From Lysobacter enzymogenes (lineage in GTDB: Bacteria > Pseudomonadota > Gammaproteobacteria > Xanthomonadales > Xanthomonadaceae), in NCBI RefSeq assembly GCF_900106525.1, contig NZ_FNOG01000003.1, positions 1 to 64,000 of the forward strand: a DNA stretch of 64,000 nt, in the 5' to 3' direction. The notes under the pieces are model-generated. The model worked only from the letters and a program-made list of their open reading frames with translations. It had not been told where the DNA came from and did not search any database. Below are positions 31,371 to 40,088 of the stretch, piece after piece. A program made the position numbers and the translations under genes. Position 1 is the first letter of the stretch. Each line of letters begins with the position of its first letter.

Positions 31371-33047
31371 CTAAGCGAAACTTCTTAGCAGCACCAAAAC
31401 CACAATCCCCAGGATCACCCAGCCGAACACGCCCAGCCCGCCACTTTGCGCAGGAGGCTGCGTCTGCGGTCGATGCGGCATGGTGCCGTGGGATGGCGGT
31501 GATTGATGGGTGGTTTGGCCGCGCATCCGATCTAGCACCTGGTTGTTCGCGCTTTTGGGCGTAGGCGGTGGCACTGGGTGCGTCGACGTGGGCGGGATGC
31601 GAGGGGAGGAGGACGATGGTGAGGTGTTTCGAGCGCTCACAGGCTTCACCCCCATCTCCCCGAGCACATGGGCGTTACGCGGCGGAGCCTTGGACGAGCC
31701 GCTGCCGCCGCGCAGGCGGAACTTGGCTTCCGCTTCCTCAATAATCTGTATCTGCCCGCGCTGACTCACCGTTACTGAAGCGCTTGTATAGCTCCGGCCG
31801 CGTGCCGCTACACCGTGATACACCGGGTCAACCAGTCCAGTCACGGACACCCATTTGCCGATCCAGTCTTTGGTGGGCGCGGAGGCGCCCAGTGCGTCCA
31901 AGCCGTCGGTCCAGATATTGAGCTTGACCGACGGACCATCCTGCCAGTTGGAGAAATTAACGAACAGAAACGGCTTCCTGGACCGTTTGGTGAGTTGCCG
32001 ATCCACTGCGACGATCCGGCCGATCAGTTCGATGCGGTTGCCCACCTGGGCGGCCACTTGTGCATACGACAGGGCATCACACACGGTATAAGCGCCCTGG
32101 TAGGCCTGTTGAGCCGCCGATGGCGCCGCCCCGAAGGCGACAACAATTTGAGGCACGCCTTTGCCTTGCAAGAACTCGGCAAGGCTCGGCGTTTGATCGA
32201 TGGGGGATGATGCGACTTGTGCGAGCTTCCTGGCCTCCGCGGCCACTGTGGGGAGCTTGAGCAATTGGGCAAAGACGGGCGAAGACCCTGGGTCGAGGTA
32301 ATCGTTACGCCGAAATACGACGGCATCTGGATCCGAGCGCGAAGTTCTCCAAATGCCGGGCTGGGCAATTAGGGCCTGAAGGGCGACATCCAGTGCCAAG
32401 AAGGAAAACCGATCGAGCGTCTCATTGAAGTAGGTGGCCGAGCGAGCAGGATGCTGAAAGTTCAGCTGGCCCAGTTCAGTGGCGCGTGCTCCCCGGAACG
32501 CCTCCACGAACATCCCGTCGTAGTCGATCAACTGGAGTGAGGCGCCTTGTGCTCCCACCATGACATTGCCCGGCTGGATGTCACCGTGGGCGATCTTTTG
32601 CCCCTCCAGATAGGCGCTGAGCTGAGTCAGCGACTGGCGGAGCTTACTTAGGGCGGTGGGGGTTGCGTGGTGGGCGTCGAGGAACTCGCTAAGCGTTTCG
32701 CCCGCCGCCCAGGCCATCTTGACGACCGGATACGGCCGCTTGTCGATGACGATCCCGTCGGACTGGAAATCGAAGGGTAAGAAGAACGGTGAATGGAGCT
32801 GCTTGATCTTGTCGGAGATCAGGCGGTAGCGCTTTTCGAGCTCGGGAGCTTCTTTGTGGAAGCAGCGCAGCGCGTAGCGCTTGCCTGCCGTGTCGATGGT
32901 ATAGGTGAGCGCAAAGCCGCCGCATAGGGCTCGGGGCATCCCAAGCGAGGTGGTTCGGACGGTGCCGGTCCGGAGCTCGGCGTCGCGCAGGGTTAGCTGC
33001 GGCGACGCCAATGCCTGGTTGTATTGTTCCAGCGTCGGGTAAGCCAC
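31371..33047 (-). CDS. Ser/Thr protein kinase of a TerY-P-type triad, tail-anchored
   Basis: I choose GTG 33047 (MAYPTLEQYNQAL, GGAG 5 bases upstream; 558 residues); a TTG at 33068 would overlap the phosphatase stop. The kinase domain occupies about 20-260. The catalytic loop HGDIQPGN (D156) and metal-binding DYDG (D177) are present, but the usual beta-3 lysine is replaced in YALRCFH. An OB-fold-like segment (IELIGRIVAVDRQL to YTSASVTV) follows, then a Pro/Ser-rich linker and a C-terminal membrane anchor (FGWVILGIVVLVLLRSF). With the PP2C and vWA genes it forms a phosphorylation triad, acting at the membrane. Confidence 0.88.
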   Translation of the reverse strand: MAYPTLEQYNQALASPQLTLRDAELRTGTVRTTSLGMPRALCGGFALTYTIDTAGKRYALRCFHKEAPELEKRYRLISDKIKQLHSPFFLPFDFQSDGIVIDKRPYPVVKMAWAAGETLSEFLDAHHATPTALSKLRQSLTQLSAYLEGQKIAHGDIQPGNVMVGAQGASLQLIDYDGMFVEAFRGARATELGQLNFQHPARSATYFNETLDRFSFLALDVALQALIAQPGIWRTSRSDPDAVVFRRNDYLDPGSSPVFAQLLKLPTVAAEARKLAQVASSPIDQTPSLAEFLQGKGVPQIVVAFGAAPSAAQQAYQGAYTVCDALSYAQVAAQVGNRIELIGRIVAVDRQLTKRSRKPFLFVNFSNWQDGPSVKLNIWTDGLDALGASAPTKDWIGKWVSVTGLVDPVYHGVAARGRSYTSASVTVSQRGQIQIIEEAEAKFRLRGGSGSSKAPPRNAHVLGEMGVKPVSARNTSPSSSSPRIPPTSTHPVPPPTPKSANNQVLDRMRGQTTHQSPPSHGTMPHRPQTQPPAQSGGLGVFGWVILGIVVLVLLRSFA

Positions 33048-33064
33048 TTTAGCTCCGCCAGTCG

Positions 33065-33784
33065 TCAAATCATCGCAATAACTAAGGTGCTGTCGTCTCG
33101 ACGCATGGCACCGATGTCGCGTTCCCGCTCTACCAGCTCTTCCAAAGTTGCCGCGTCCCTGATTTCCAGCAAACGCTCCAGCGCGCTAGCATCTCCAGAG
33201 TTCATGCGTGTGAGTAGCCAGGCCCCTAATGCGTCAGTCATACACAGCAAGAACACGGGACCTTGTAGGTCGCCACGCTTCCAGCTGGCTGTCACGACGA
33301 GCTCACTGCGGTCCTGCAGGAGGTCGGCATTGAGCTCGGCTTTGGTGGCTAGTAGGACTGGCTTCTCAAAGAACTGCTCCGCCGTGTCATAGGGCCACTG
33401 GCCCAACAGGACTTGACCGTCGGTGAGCGCCGCAAAACTGTCGCCGATACTGAGGATGTCTAGACGGTCACCATCGCGTTCTTGCGCAATCAACAACGTG
33501 GCAAAACTACCGCGCTCGAACGCTGCGGCTCGGGACCACGACAATAGTTCGGGATCGTGCAGATCGGCGAAGGCGGACACGCACTCCACGACGCCCTCAT
33601 GGGTGAAGCCGGTGTCCAGGAACCTGTCCACGAGCAGGCGCGACCAGCTCTTGGCATCGAAGGATTCAGAGGCCCCATCGGATACCACGATGCGTCCGCG
33701 CTCGGCGTCCACGCGGTAGGCATCCTCGTTATCGATCGGGGTGTCCGCGTGCTTGGGCACGCTGCCGTGGAACAGGATATGCAT
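33065..33784 (-). CDS. PP2C-type protein phosphatase
   Basis: 239 residues. The metal-binding aspartates of PP2C enzymes are visible in DNEDAYRVD, VVSDGASE, and the late RRDDSTLV motif, with SIGDSFAALTD in the core. It starts 4 bases after the vWA stop and ends just before the kinase start, so the three are one operon. It should reverse phosphorylation by the neighbouring kinase, as in TerY-P triads. Confidence 0.88.
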   Translation of the reverse strand: MHILFHGSVPKHADTPIDNEDAYRVDAERGRIVVSDGASESFDAKSWSRLLVDRFLDTGFTHEGVVECVSAFADLHDPELLSWSRAAAFERGSFATLLIAQERDGDRLDILSIGDSFAALTDGQVLLGQWPYDTAEQFFEKPVLLATKAELNADLLQDRSELVVTASWKRGDLQGPVFLLCMTDALGAWLLTRMNSGDASALERLLEIRDAATLEELVERERDIGAMRRDDSTLVIAMI

Positions 33785-33788
33785 GGGG

Positions 33789-34622
33789 TCAACGCAGCTG
33801 CGCAGCGCGCGTGCCGATATCGAAGAAGTCGACGATCTCAGTGACCTCCGCGTTGAACATGAAGCCGCGCGATTCCATCGTGGCCCGGATCCCTTTTTCC
33901 TCAGCGGCTTGATGGAGGTGGGGAGGCAATGGGCTGGACATCTGAAACAGCAGCCGGGCGTAGGCGTCAGGCAGGCCCGCGTCGGACGCCGGGAACTTGA
34001 CGGGGTCGCCGCCCGCGTTGCTTACATGCAGGTTGAACATGAGGATCGTGCCGTCGTTGGTGCCGATTTGCTGGAGCTGGGCCGCCAAGTTCTGGGGATC
34101 GCCGTCAGTCGACTCGCCGTCAGTCACATGTAAAACGGTCGGCGGATAGCTGTCCGGATGCGCATCGCACCAAGCGGCGAGTTGGGCCGCTGCCTCAGTG
34201 ATTGCGTGGCACATAGGAGTGCCGCCACTGGCCTTGGCGTCGAACCAGACGGGAAACTTGATCGACTGATTGACCAGTCCGCCGGCGCCATCGTCCATGC
34301 GGCGCGTCCGGTCCTCGACCCTTAGGGGGGAGTTCTCAATAGCAGAGATGGGGTGCATCACGATGTGAGAGAGCGGCCCGGCTAACCCGTTCTCCGCCGT
34401 CGAGCCCGAGTAGCCGAGGACGCCTACATGGAAGTAGTCGCGCGTGCCTTCCGATTTGGTGCATCGCGTGATTAGGGTGGCTAGAGTGCGGTTCAGCACA
34501 TCAGCAACGAATTGGGCCTTAGACTTCCCATTCGTCATCTGGTCCTGCATTGAGCCGGACTGATCCACAAGGAACAAGAAGGCGGTAGGAGTGGTGCGGC
34601 TGATCTCGGCGCTATAGCTCAT
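33789..34622 (-). CDS. TerY-like von Willebrand A domain protein
   Basis: ATG 34622 (MSYSAEISRTTPT) with GGAG upstream gives 277 residues. A vWA fold with an intact MIDAS site: D-x-S-G-S in FLVDQSGSM, the GGTPM threonine, and VTDGES. First gene of the triad with PP2C and kinase. In the TerY-P architecture the vWA protein is thought to be the phosphorylated adaptor that assembles a surface or stress complex. No TerC, TerD or TerE genes are seen in this window, so the triad may have been re-used, for example in phage defence. Confidence 0.88.
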   Translation of the reverse strand: MSYSAEISRTTPTAFLFLVDQSGSMQDQMTNGKSKAQFVADVLNRTLATLITRCTKSEGTRDYFHVGVLGYSGSTAENGLAGPLSHIVMHPISAIENSPLRVEDRTRRMDDGAGGLVNQSIKFPVWFDAKASGGTPMCHAITEAAAQLAAWCDAHPDSYPPTVLHVTDGESTDGDPQNLAAQLQQIGTNDGTILMFNLHVSNAGGDPVKFPASDAGLPDAYARLLFQMSSPLPPHLHQAAEEKGIRATMESRGFMFNAEVTEIVDFFDIGTRAAQLR

Positions 34623-34749
34623 GGGTTGCTCCAGTGTGGTGTTGCGCGACGACCTTAAGTCGACGTTGGATGAGAAGGGTCTCCGGCACGTTTGATGACG
34701 CAACAAGAAAGCAGAAGCGGCCTAAGCCGGTCAGAGCTGAGTGTGCTCA

Positions 34750-35766
34750 TCAGGGCCAGAGCTTGAATGAGCTGCCCTCGTGGAATGCAGTTTTGGGTAT
34801 GTTGTCTGACGCCAGTCCATAACTGCGAAGCAGCCAGCGGGCGTTACCACCAACCTCCTTACCTACCTCGGACCTGCCGTGAAGCATTGTCCGGTTGTCC
34901 AGAATAACGATATCGCCAGCACCTAAGACGATTGGGTGGGCTACTTCCTCACAAGCCTGAGCTACTTTGACCAAGGCCTGCTCAGTGGCTTCTGGAGCGG
35001 TATAGGAAGGCGCTACATTGCTGTGGCTAAATCGCACCCAAAAATCGTTCACCCCTCGACTAAGAAGCACGCTCACGTCTTCGACTTGATGTGCATCGCC
35101 AAGCACAGCGATGGTGCCGTCTTTAAATGTGCCTTGGCACGTAATCAGGAACTGATCTTTCTTAAGCTGCTCGATATCTGCCTCATCGAGGCGAGACAGG
35201 ATTTGGCGAAGCGGGATGACCATCGTGGCAATGTCATCGGGATTGCGTAGCGCCGCTAGGCACACCGCATCTGGGGAAGGCGCAATCCGCGGGTGCCGAC
35301 TATCTTGCTGACCTGGGAAAGGAAAGCTCACTGCGTCGGTGTGGCCGCGCATGCCCTTGGTCGATTTTTCTGCGGATCGCCCTTGCCCTGGCATGGCAAC
35401 GAGGTTGACGAAGAGATGCCCATCGTTCTCAGAGCCATACGACACCGGCGCATGCCCCAAAAGCTGATTGACAGCCAATACCGTCAATCGTGCCGCATTT
35501 ACGGGCAGGCATATAGGAAGGGGAGCAAAACCCTTAGGAGAGTCCGGTAGCCCCGTCGCCGCATCAAACACACCCTTCAGATGCAGCAAACCATTGGTCA
35601 ATTGGCCGCGGGTGCTCTTTTCCAGGGTGGATCTAACGCTGGCGTCCAGATGCTGCAGGACGTGCTCGCCGATCGCGGCTGGGTCTTGGTCTATACGAGC
35701 AACCCATTGATCCGCATCGGTCTGTGCCAGGGTCTTGTCTACGGCCTGCCGGATCTCTACTTCCAT
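34750..35766 (-). CDS. TauD/TfdA-like Fe(II)/2-oxoglutarate oxygenase
   Basis: 338 residues, ATG with GGAAG 7 bases before. The facial triad is H141-x-D143 in MRGHTDAV and H296 in RTMLHGR, with the 2-oxoglutarate-binding arginine in ARWLLRSYG (R310 or R314). Family members hydroxylate small molecules or amino acids; the substrate is not deducible. It diverges from the 35857-37051 gene pair with a sigma70-like promoter in between. It is an odd enzyme for a defence island and might modify a metabolite or signal. Confidence 0.85.
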   Translation of the reverse strand: MEVEIRQAVDKTLAQTDADQWVARIDQDPAAIGEHVLQHLDASVRSTLEKSTRGQLTNGLLHLKGVFDAATGLPDSPKGFAPLPICLPVNAARLTVLAVNQLLGHAPVSYGSENDGHLFVNLVAMPGQGRSAEKSTKGMRGHTDAVSFPFPGQQDSRHPRIAPSPDAVCLAALRNPDDIATMVIPLRQILSRLDEADIEQLKKDQFLITCQGTFKDGTIAVLGDAHQVEDVSVLLSRGVNDFWVRFSHSNVAPSYTAPEATEQALVKVAQACEEVAHPIVLGAGDIVILDNRTMLHGRSEVGKEVGGNARWLLRSYGLASDNIPKTAFHEGSSFKLWP

Positions 35767-35800
35767 GTGAGAGCTTCCTAAGTGGTTGATTTATTGAGAA

Positions 35801-35828
35801 TTGACATTTGATACAAAAGAGATACAAT
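35801..35828 (+). promoter_or_regulatory. Sigma70-type promoter with GATACAA repeats
   Basis: TTGACA at 35801 and TACAAT at 35823 are separated by 16 bp, about 30 bp before the gene at 35857. GATACAA occurs twice (35810 and 35821) across the -10 region and may be a repressor site. Confidence 0.65.
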
Positions 35829-35856
35829 CAGCGTATTGAGGTGTTGGAGCAACCCT

Positions 35857-36462
35857 ATGTCGACGATATCCCCTGACATTGCCACGCTCGAAAAGAGTTT
35901 CCGAGATCGAGCCCAAGAACTAGCACATATTGCCAAAACGCTCCGCGTGACAGAAGTCAATGCTGGAAAGGTTTTGATTACTGCTCAAGGTGTCGGTAGT
36001 CGCGAAGTAAGCCTGACCAAAATCGATATGGATGTAGAGTTGGCTCGCTTTGCCGACCTTCTGCACCAGAAGGTCGCCGCTCATGTGTTGGAACTACGTT
36101 CTGGAACAAAGCAGCCAGCCAAGACCATCGGTGTCTGGGCTGGGGCGGATCTGTGGTCAGCGCTGGAACAGCGCGCGACGGCGGAGAGAGTGAAGCCAGC
36201 ACAAATTTATAGAGACCTGATGAAGCACGGTGTTCAGCAACTGGATGCGCGCTTGGACAAGGAGTCATCTAACAAGGTTTTTGCGGAGATGAGTGCCTTG
36301 CTGGACAGCTTTGTGGGAGCAGGAAAGGCTCAGAAGATGGTTCGGATCGATAAGAACTTCTACAACCGTGCCGTTTTCATCGCCAAAGAGTTTGGCAGGT
36401 CGCTGTCGGAGATTACGGGAATGTGCATTGTGTGTGCATTTGATCAACAGATTCGGCGCTGA
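35857..36462 (+). CDS. Hypothetical protein, possible DNA-binding regulator
   Basis: 201 residues from ATG 35857 (MSTISPDIATLEKS), GGAG 7 bases before. Mostly helical, with no membrane part. The region WSALEQRATAERVKPAQIYR resembles a ribbon-helix-helix or helix-turn-helix segment, and a similar pattern recurs near the end (FYNRAVFIAKEFGRSLSEI). First gene of a two-gene operon driven by the promoter at 35801. It may repress its own promoter. No confident family. Confidence 0.65.
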   Translation: MSTISPDIATLEKSFRDRAQELAHIAKTLRVTEVNAGKVLITAQGVGSREVSLTKIDMDVELARFADLLHQKVAAHVLELRSGTKQPAKTIGVWAGADLWSALEQRATAERVKPAQIYRDLMKHGVQQLDARLDKESSNKVFAEMSALLDSFVGAGKAQKMVRIDKNFYNRAVFIAKEFGRSLSEITGMCIVCAFDQQIRR

Positions 36463-36481
36463 TTTGTGGAGGAGGACAGGG

Positions 36482-37051
36482 GTGCACGATGACCTGTATC
36501 CCAGCTTTTCTGCTTTGGTTGCGCGGGAGCCTGTCGAAAGCTACGCGATTACGGTGCATCGGGGTTCCAATCCTGCTGTCGCCATCATTGCCCCGCACGG
36601 AGGCCAGATTGAGCCAGGAACTTCCGCTCTGACGCGTGCTATCGCGGGCTGCGATTATTCCTACTACTTGTTCGAGGGGCGGAAGGCAGAAAAAAATCGA
36701 GATCTGCATGTCACCAGCCATCATTTTGATGAGCCACAGTGCTTGGCCTTGATTAGCGATGCGACAACCGTGTTGGCTATACACGGATGCAGAGGGGAGA
36801 ACGCCATCAATGTTGGAGGACTGGATGCCCGTTTGGCAGATGACCTTTGCTATGCGCTGCGTAGCAAGGGTTTTCCCACTCATCGCCACGGGCATGCCTA
36901 TCCGGCTCATCAGCCAATGAACATCTGCAATCGTGGCGCTCGCCGTGCTGGCGCTCAGTTGGAACTGACCATGGATATGCGACAAGCCATGTGTGCCACA
37001 CAGATTTCGGCCGTGGTTCGCGAAGTGTTGGCGCAGGCTGGCGGGATGTAA
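36482..37051 (+). CDS. Poly-gamma-glutamate hydrolase-like zinc peptidase
   Basis: GTG 36482 is preceded by GGAGG and gives 189 residues (VHDDLYPSFSALVAREP). Motifs APHGGQIEPGTSAL, DLHVTSHHFDEP, AIHGCRG and RHGHAYPAHQP match the phage-derived poly-gamma-glutamate hydrolase (PghP, DUF867) family, which uses a zinc carboxypeptidase-like fold. It has no signal peptide, so it acts inside the cell or on lysis. It is 19 bp behind the preceding gene. Phages use this enzyme to cut capsules; its role here is unknown. Confidence 0.8.
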   Translation: MHDDLYPSFSALVAREPVESYAITVHRGSNPAVAIIAPHGGQIEPGTSALTRAIAGCDYSYYLFEGRKAEKNRDLHVTSHHFDEPQCLALISDATTVLAIHGCRGENAINVGGLDARLADDLCYALRSKGFPTHRHGHAYPAHQPMNICNRGARRAGAQLELTMDMRQAMCATQISAVVREVLAQAGGM

Positions 37052-37062
37052 TCAGCACCGCG

Positions 37063-37866
37063 TTAGAACTGCGTATCTCCCTTCGCCGCCTCACAGCGCA
37101 CCCGCTCCTGGTCTTTGACGTTCTTAAATGCCTGAGAGAAAGCAGCCGCCAAGATGCCCGTGGGCATTGCGATCAAGCCGATACCCGCGATGGCCGTCAG
37201 CGCTGCAAACACGCGCCCCAGGACCGTCTGTGGAACGGCGTCCCCATAGCCCACCGTAGTCAGGGTCGTCACTGACCACCAGATCGCCCGCGGAATAGAG
37301 CCGAAGGCTTCAGGATTGGTGTCGGCTTCCACGGAGTAGAGAACGCCCGCCGATAGCAGGATGACGCCCGCGGAGAGCGCCATGGAAAAGGTCAACTCGT
37401 AGCGGCGCTCCAGCACTGCTCCAAGCACGATGCGCATTGCCTGTGAGTATCGGATCAATCGGGACAGTGCCAGCAACCGGAACAAGCGCAGCAACCGAAC
37501 CAGTAAGGATTGGGCGCCCCATCCAAACAGGAAGGGGATGATCGCCAGAAGGTCGATCAGCGCGTAGAAGCTCAGTGCGTATCTGATCCGGCCGGAGATC
37601 CCTTGGTAGATGGGATTGGCCCCTATCGACCACAGCCGCATGAGGTATTCGAAGGAGAAGGCGATGACGAAGCCGGTCTCCAAGGTGCGCAACACGGGCC
37701 CAAACGCAGCGATCACCACGGGTTCAGTGCCCACCACGGCAACCGTCACGGACGTCAGGATGAGAACCACACTGACCAACTGAGTGGGGGTGAGCCCACT
37801 GGCGTCGCCACGCCCAAACAGAGCGACGTAGACCTGGCGCTGTAATCGCTCGTGCAGCGTGCTCAT
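37063..37866 (-). CDS. Voltage-gated potassium channel, last gene of the Shango-like operon
   Basis: 267 residues with six membrane helices. The S4 helix (about 121-141, LLVRLLRLFRLLALSRLIR) carries arginines at about three-residue spacing. The pore has the K+ selectivity filter TTVGYGD (203-209), followed by S6 ending in IAMPTGILAAAF. There is no large C-terminal regulatory domain. Its ATG at 37866 overlaps the helicase stop at 37863 by 4 bases, so translation is coupled to the Shango helicase. That makes it a candidate effector that depolarises the cell, or a voltage sensor, for this system; both are inference. Confidence 0.92.
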   Translation of the reverse strand: MSTLHERLQRQVYVALFGRGDASGLTPTQLVSVVLILTSVTVAVVGTEPVVIAAFGPVLRTLETGFVIAFSFEYLMRLWSIGANPIYQGISGRIRYALSFYALIDLLAIIPFLFGWGAQSLLVRLLRLFRLLALSRLIRYSQAMRIVLGAVLERRYELTFSMALSAGVILLSAGVLYSVEADTNPEAFGSIPRAIWWSVTTLTTVGYGDAVPQTVLGRVFAALTAIAGIGLIAMPTGILAAAFSQAFKNVKDQERVRCEAAKGDTQF

Positions 37867-40082
37867 GGCGATGAGGGGGCCTCAACAAGGGGCTGGACGC
37901 CGAATTTGGCGCGGATCCAGGTCATCGCCTCGTCTAGATCGATGTTGGAGCGCGCGTAAGTCTCCCGGAGCAACCGGGGCGAAAGCAGCTCGTCCCACTT
38001 CTGACGGGCCAGATTGCTGGCCTTGGCCAGCAGGTCATCGGCAGCAGGGATCGGCTCCGACCCGATGTCGGCCAGTAGATCGGCGATGTCGTTCAGGCTG
38101 CGATCAGAGCGCTGCACCTCCACCCCCAAGCTCGCGGCATAGGCCGTGGCGCCACGAGCTGTCAGCAAGCAGGCAATCGCCTCGTTGGCCGCGTCGCCGA
38201 GCCAGGTGAGCACCAAGGCGTCGCTCCCTTGGTCGAGCAGGAGCCTGTCTGCCAGTGCCAAGCCGTTGAACGCAGCCCGTCCCTCATCGAGAAAGCGCTG
38301 CGCCTGCGTGTCCAAATAACCGGGCGCATCATCGCCAAGGTAGAGTTCGCGCATGCGTTGGCGCACACGCGTATGGACCCGTCCCACGCCGCCACTGAAG
38401 AGCGGCGGTGCGCCGCCTTTGGTAGGCATCACATAGATGGTCTTGTGGGCTTCATCGATGTCCTGCACCTCCCAGGTCCGACCGCCGAACAGGATGCGCT
38501 GGCCGGGCGAGACCATCTGAACGATCGGCAGGGTTCCCAGCGCCTTGTCCCCTGAAACAATGCGGAACTCCTCATCGCTGGCAAAGGCGGCGTAGAACGA
38601 GTAGTGGTTGACGATCCGGTCCCCCACGCGTCCATGAAGCAACAGTCCGGAATGGTCCTGGGTCAGGATTTCCTTCTGCCCCAAGGTTCTGAGCAGTTCG
38701 GCGAAGCTTTCCTTGGAAATACCATCGAACGGAGCGTTCGGTGAGCAGAGCAGGGCGAAGGCCTGCCCGGCGCTGAGGCCGCCGTATTGGGCGATGGCTG
38801 ACAGCAACTGCTGGACCAGGGTGGAGTAGTGCGCGCCCCGCACGGCCGGCGGTTCGAACCAGTGCTCGATGAGCAGGGACACCACGGCCGCTGTCTGCAC
38901 GGTATCCGTCCGCAGCCGCGTCTGAAGGCCGGACGCCTCGTCCAAGGTGTCTTCGATCACATAGCCGCGCAGGATGGCCGGCTCGCCTTCGCGCCGGCCG
39001 GACCGTCCCAGGCGTTGCCGTAGGCTGGCCACCGAGGGCGGCACGCCGATCTGGACGACGCTCTTGACCGCGCCGATGTCGATGCCCAGTTCCAGGGTGC
39101 TGGTGCACACGGCTGAAGCCGGGCGCTCGCGTTGCTTCAGGGCGGTTTCGGTGTCGTAGCGGATTTCCTTGGACAGGTTGCCGTGATGTGGCCAGAACTC
39201 CGAGGGCACCCGAGCTTGATCACACAGCTCGTTCAGAAGGTGGGTGTAGCGCTCGACTTCCTGACGCCGATTGGGAAAGACCAGATTGTTCGATCCCCGC
39301 AAAACCTTAAACAAGTGCTGGGCAATGGCCTTCGAGGCTGGGAGGGTGTTCGGATCGACCTCCACTCCTGCCGCCCGCAATTCGGGCGGTTCCTCATAGC
39401 CCTTGACCTTGATCAGCAACTGCGAAGCGGCGGATCCCGTGTCGACGATGGCGGCGGATCGACCCGGTCGAAGGAACTGAGCGGCCAGGCCCATGTCGCC
39501 CAAGGTCGCCGACAGACCGATGCGTGGCACTGGGCGGCCCAACGCAACCTCGATGCGATGCAGTAGCGATTGGAGCTGCTTCCCACGTTCGGAGCCGATG
39601 AAGGCATGGAGCTCATCGACGATCACGAAGGTGGTGTTTTGGAAGAGGCCCGTAACACCGGTGCCGCGGTTGCATAAGGTGGCCTCCAATGACTCCGGCG
39701 TAATCAGCAGCACGCCTTTGGGTTTGGCCAGGAACTTACGCTTGCTGGTCGCGGTGATATCCCCATGCCAGGGCCAGACCGGGACATCGAGGTTCTCGCA
39801 CAATCGATCCAGGCGGCCGAACTGATCGTTGATCAGGGCTTTGAGTGGGCTGATGTAGACGATCAGGCCGGCCTGGGGCTGCTGGAGCAGATGGGTGAGC
39901 GCCGGGAGGAACGCAGCCTCGGTCTTTCCGGAGGCCGTGCTGGCCGCGACGATGACATCCTGGCTCGCCGGCAGGATAAGCGGGATCGCCTGTTCCTGGA
40001 CGTCGCGTAGCGCGCCCCATCCTTCGGACCACAAGTAGTGTTGGATCCGGGCATCCAGCTGCAGGAACGCTTGGGAGGCCAT
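37863..40082 (-). CDS. sngC: Shango helicase SngC (Lhr-like DEAD/DEAH helicase)
   Basis: 739 residues. Superfamily 2 helicase with motif I ASTASGKT (47-54), DELH box (156-159), SATLGD, a C-terminal RecA lobe with TSTLELGIDIG and QRLGRSGR, then a region with Lhr-like character. It starts 6 bp after the ATPase gene. In the described Shango system a helicase works with a TerB protein and an ATPase to block phage; the same three parts are here in the same order. The BREX subtype helicase BrxHI is also Lhr-like, but no BREX core genes are present. Confidence 0.85.
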   Translation of the reverse strand: MASQAFLQLDARIQHYLWSEGWGALRDVQEQAIPLILPASQDVIVAASTASGKTEAAFLPALTHLLQQPQAGLIVYISPLKALINDQFGRLDRLCENLDVPVWPWHGDITATSKRKFLAKPKGVLLITPESLEATLCNRGTGVTGLFQNTTFVIVDELHAFIGSERGKQLQSLLHRIEVALGRPVPRIGLSATLGDMGLAAQFLRPGRSAAIVDTGSAASQLLIKVKGYEEPPELRAAGVEVDPNTLPASKAIAQHLFKVLRGSNNLVFPNRRQEVERYTHLLNELCDQARVPSEFWPHHGNLSKEIRYDTETALKQRERPASAVCTSTLELGIDIGAVKSVVQIGVPPSVASLRQRLGRSGRREGEPAILRGYVIEDTLDEASGLQTRLRTDTVQTAAVVSLLIEHWFEPPAVRGAHYSTLVQQLLSAIAQYGGLSAGQAFALLCSPNAPFDGISKESFAELLRTLGQKEILTQDHSGLLLHGRVGDRIVNHYSFYAAFASDEEFRIVSGDKALGTLPIVQMVSPGQRILFGGRTWEVQDIDEAHKTIYVMPTKGGAPPLFSGGVGRVHTRVRQRMRELYLGDDAPGYLDTQAQRFLDEGRAAFNGLALADRLLLDQGSDALVLTWLGDAANEAIACLLTARGATAYAASLGVEVQRSDRSLNDIADLLADIGSEPIPAADDLLAKASNLARQKWDELLSPRLLRETYARSNIDLDEAMTWIRAKFGVQPLVEAPSSP

Positions 40083-40088
40083 CGCCGT

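Noticed and set aside
31371-34622. Classic tellurite-resistance operon
   Set aside because: TerC, TerD and TerE are missing; only the phosphorylation triad and an unrelated TerB protein are present.
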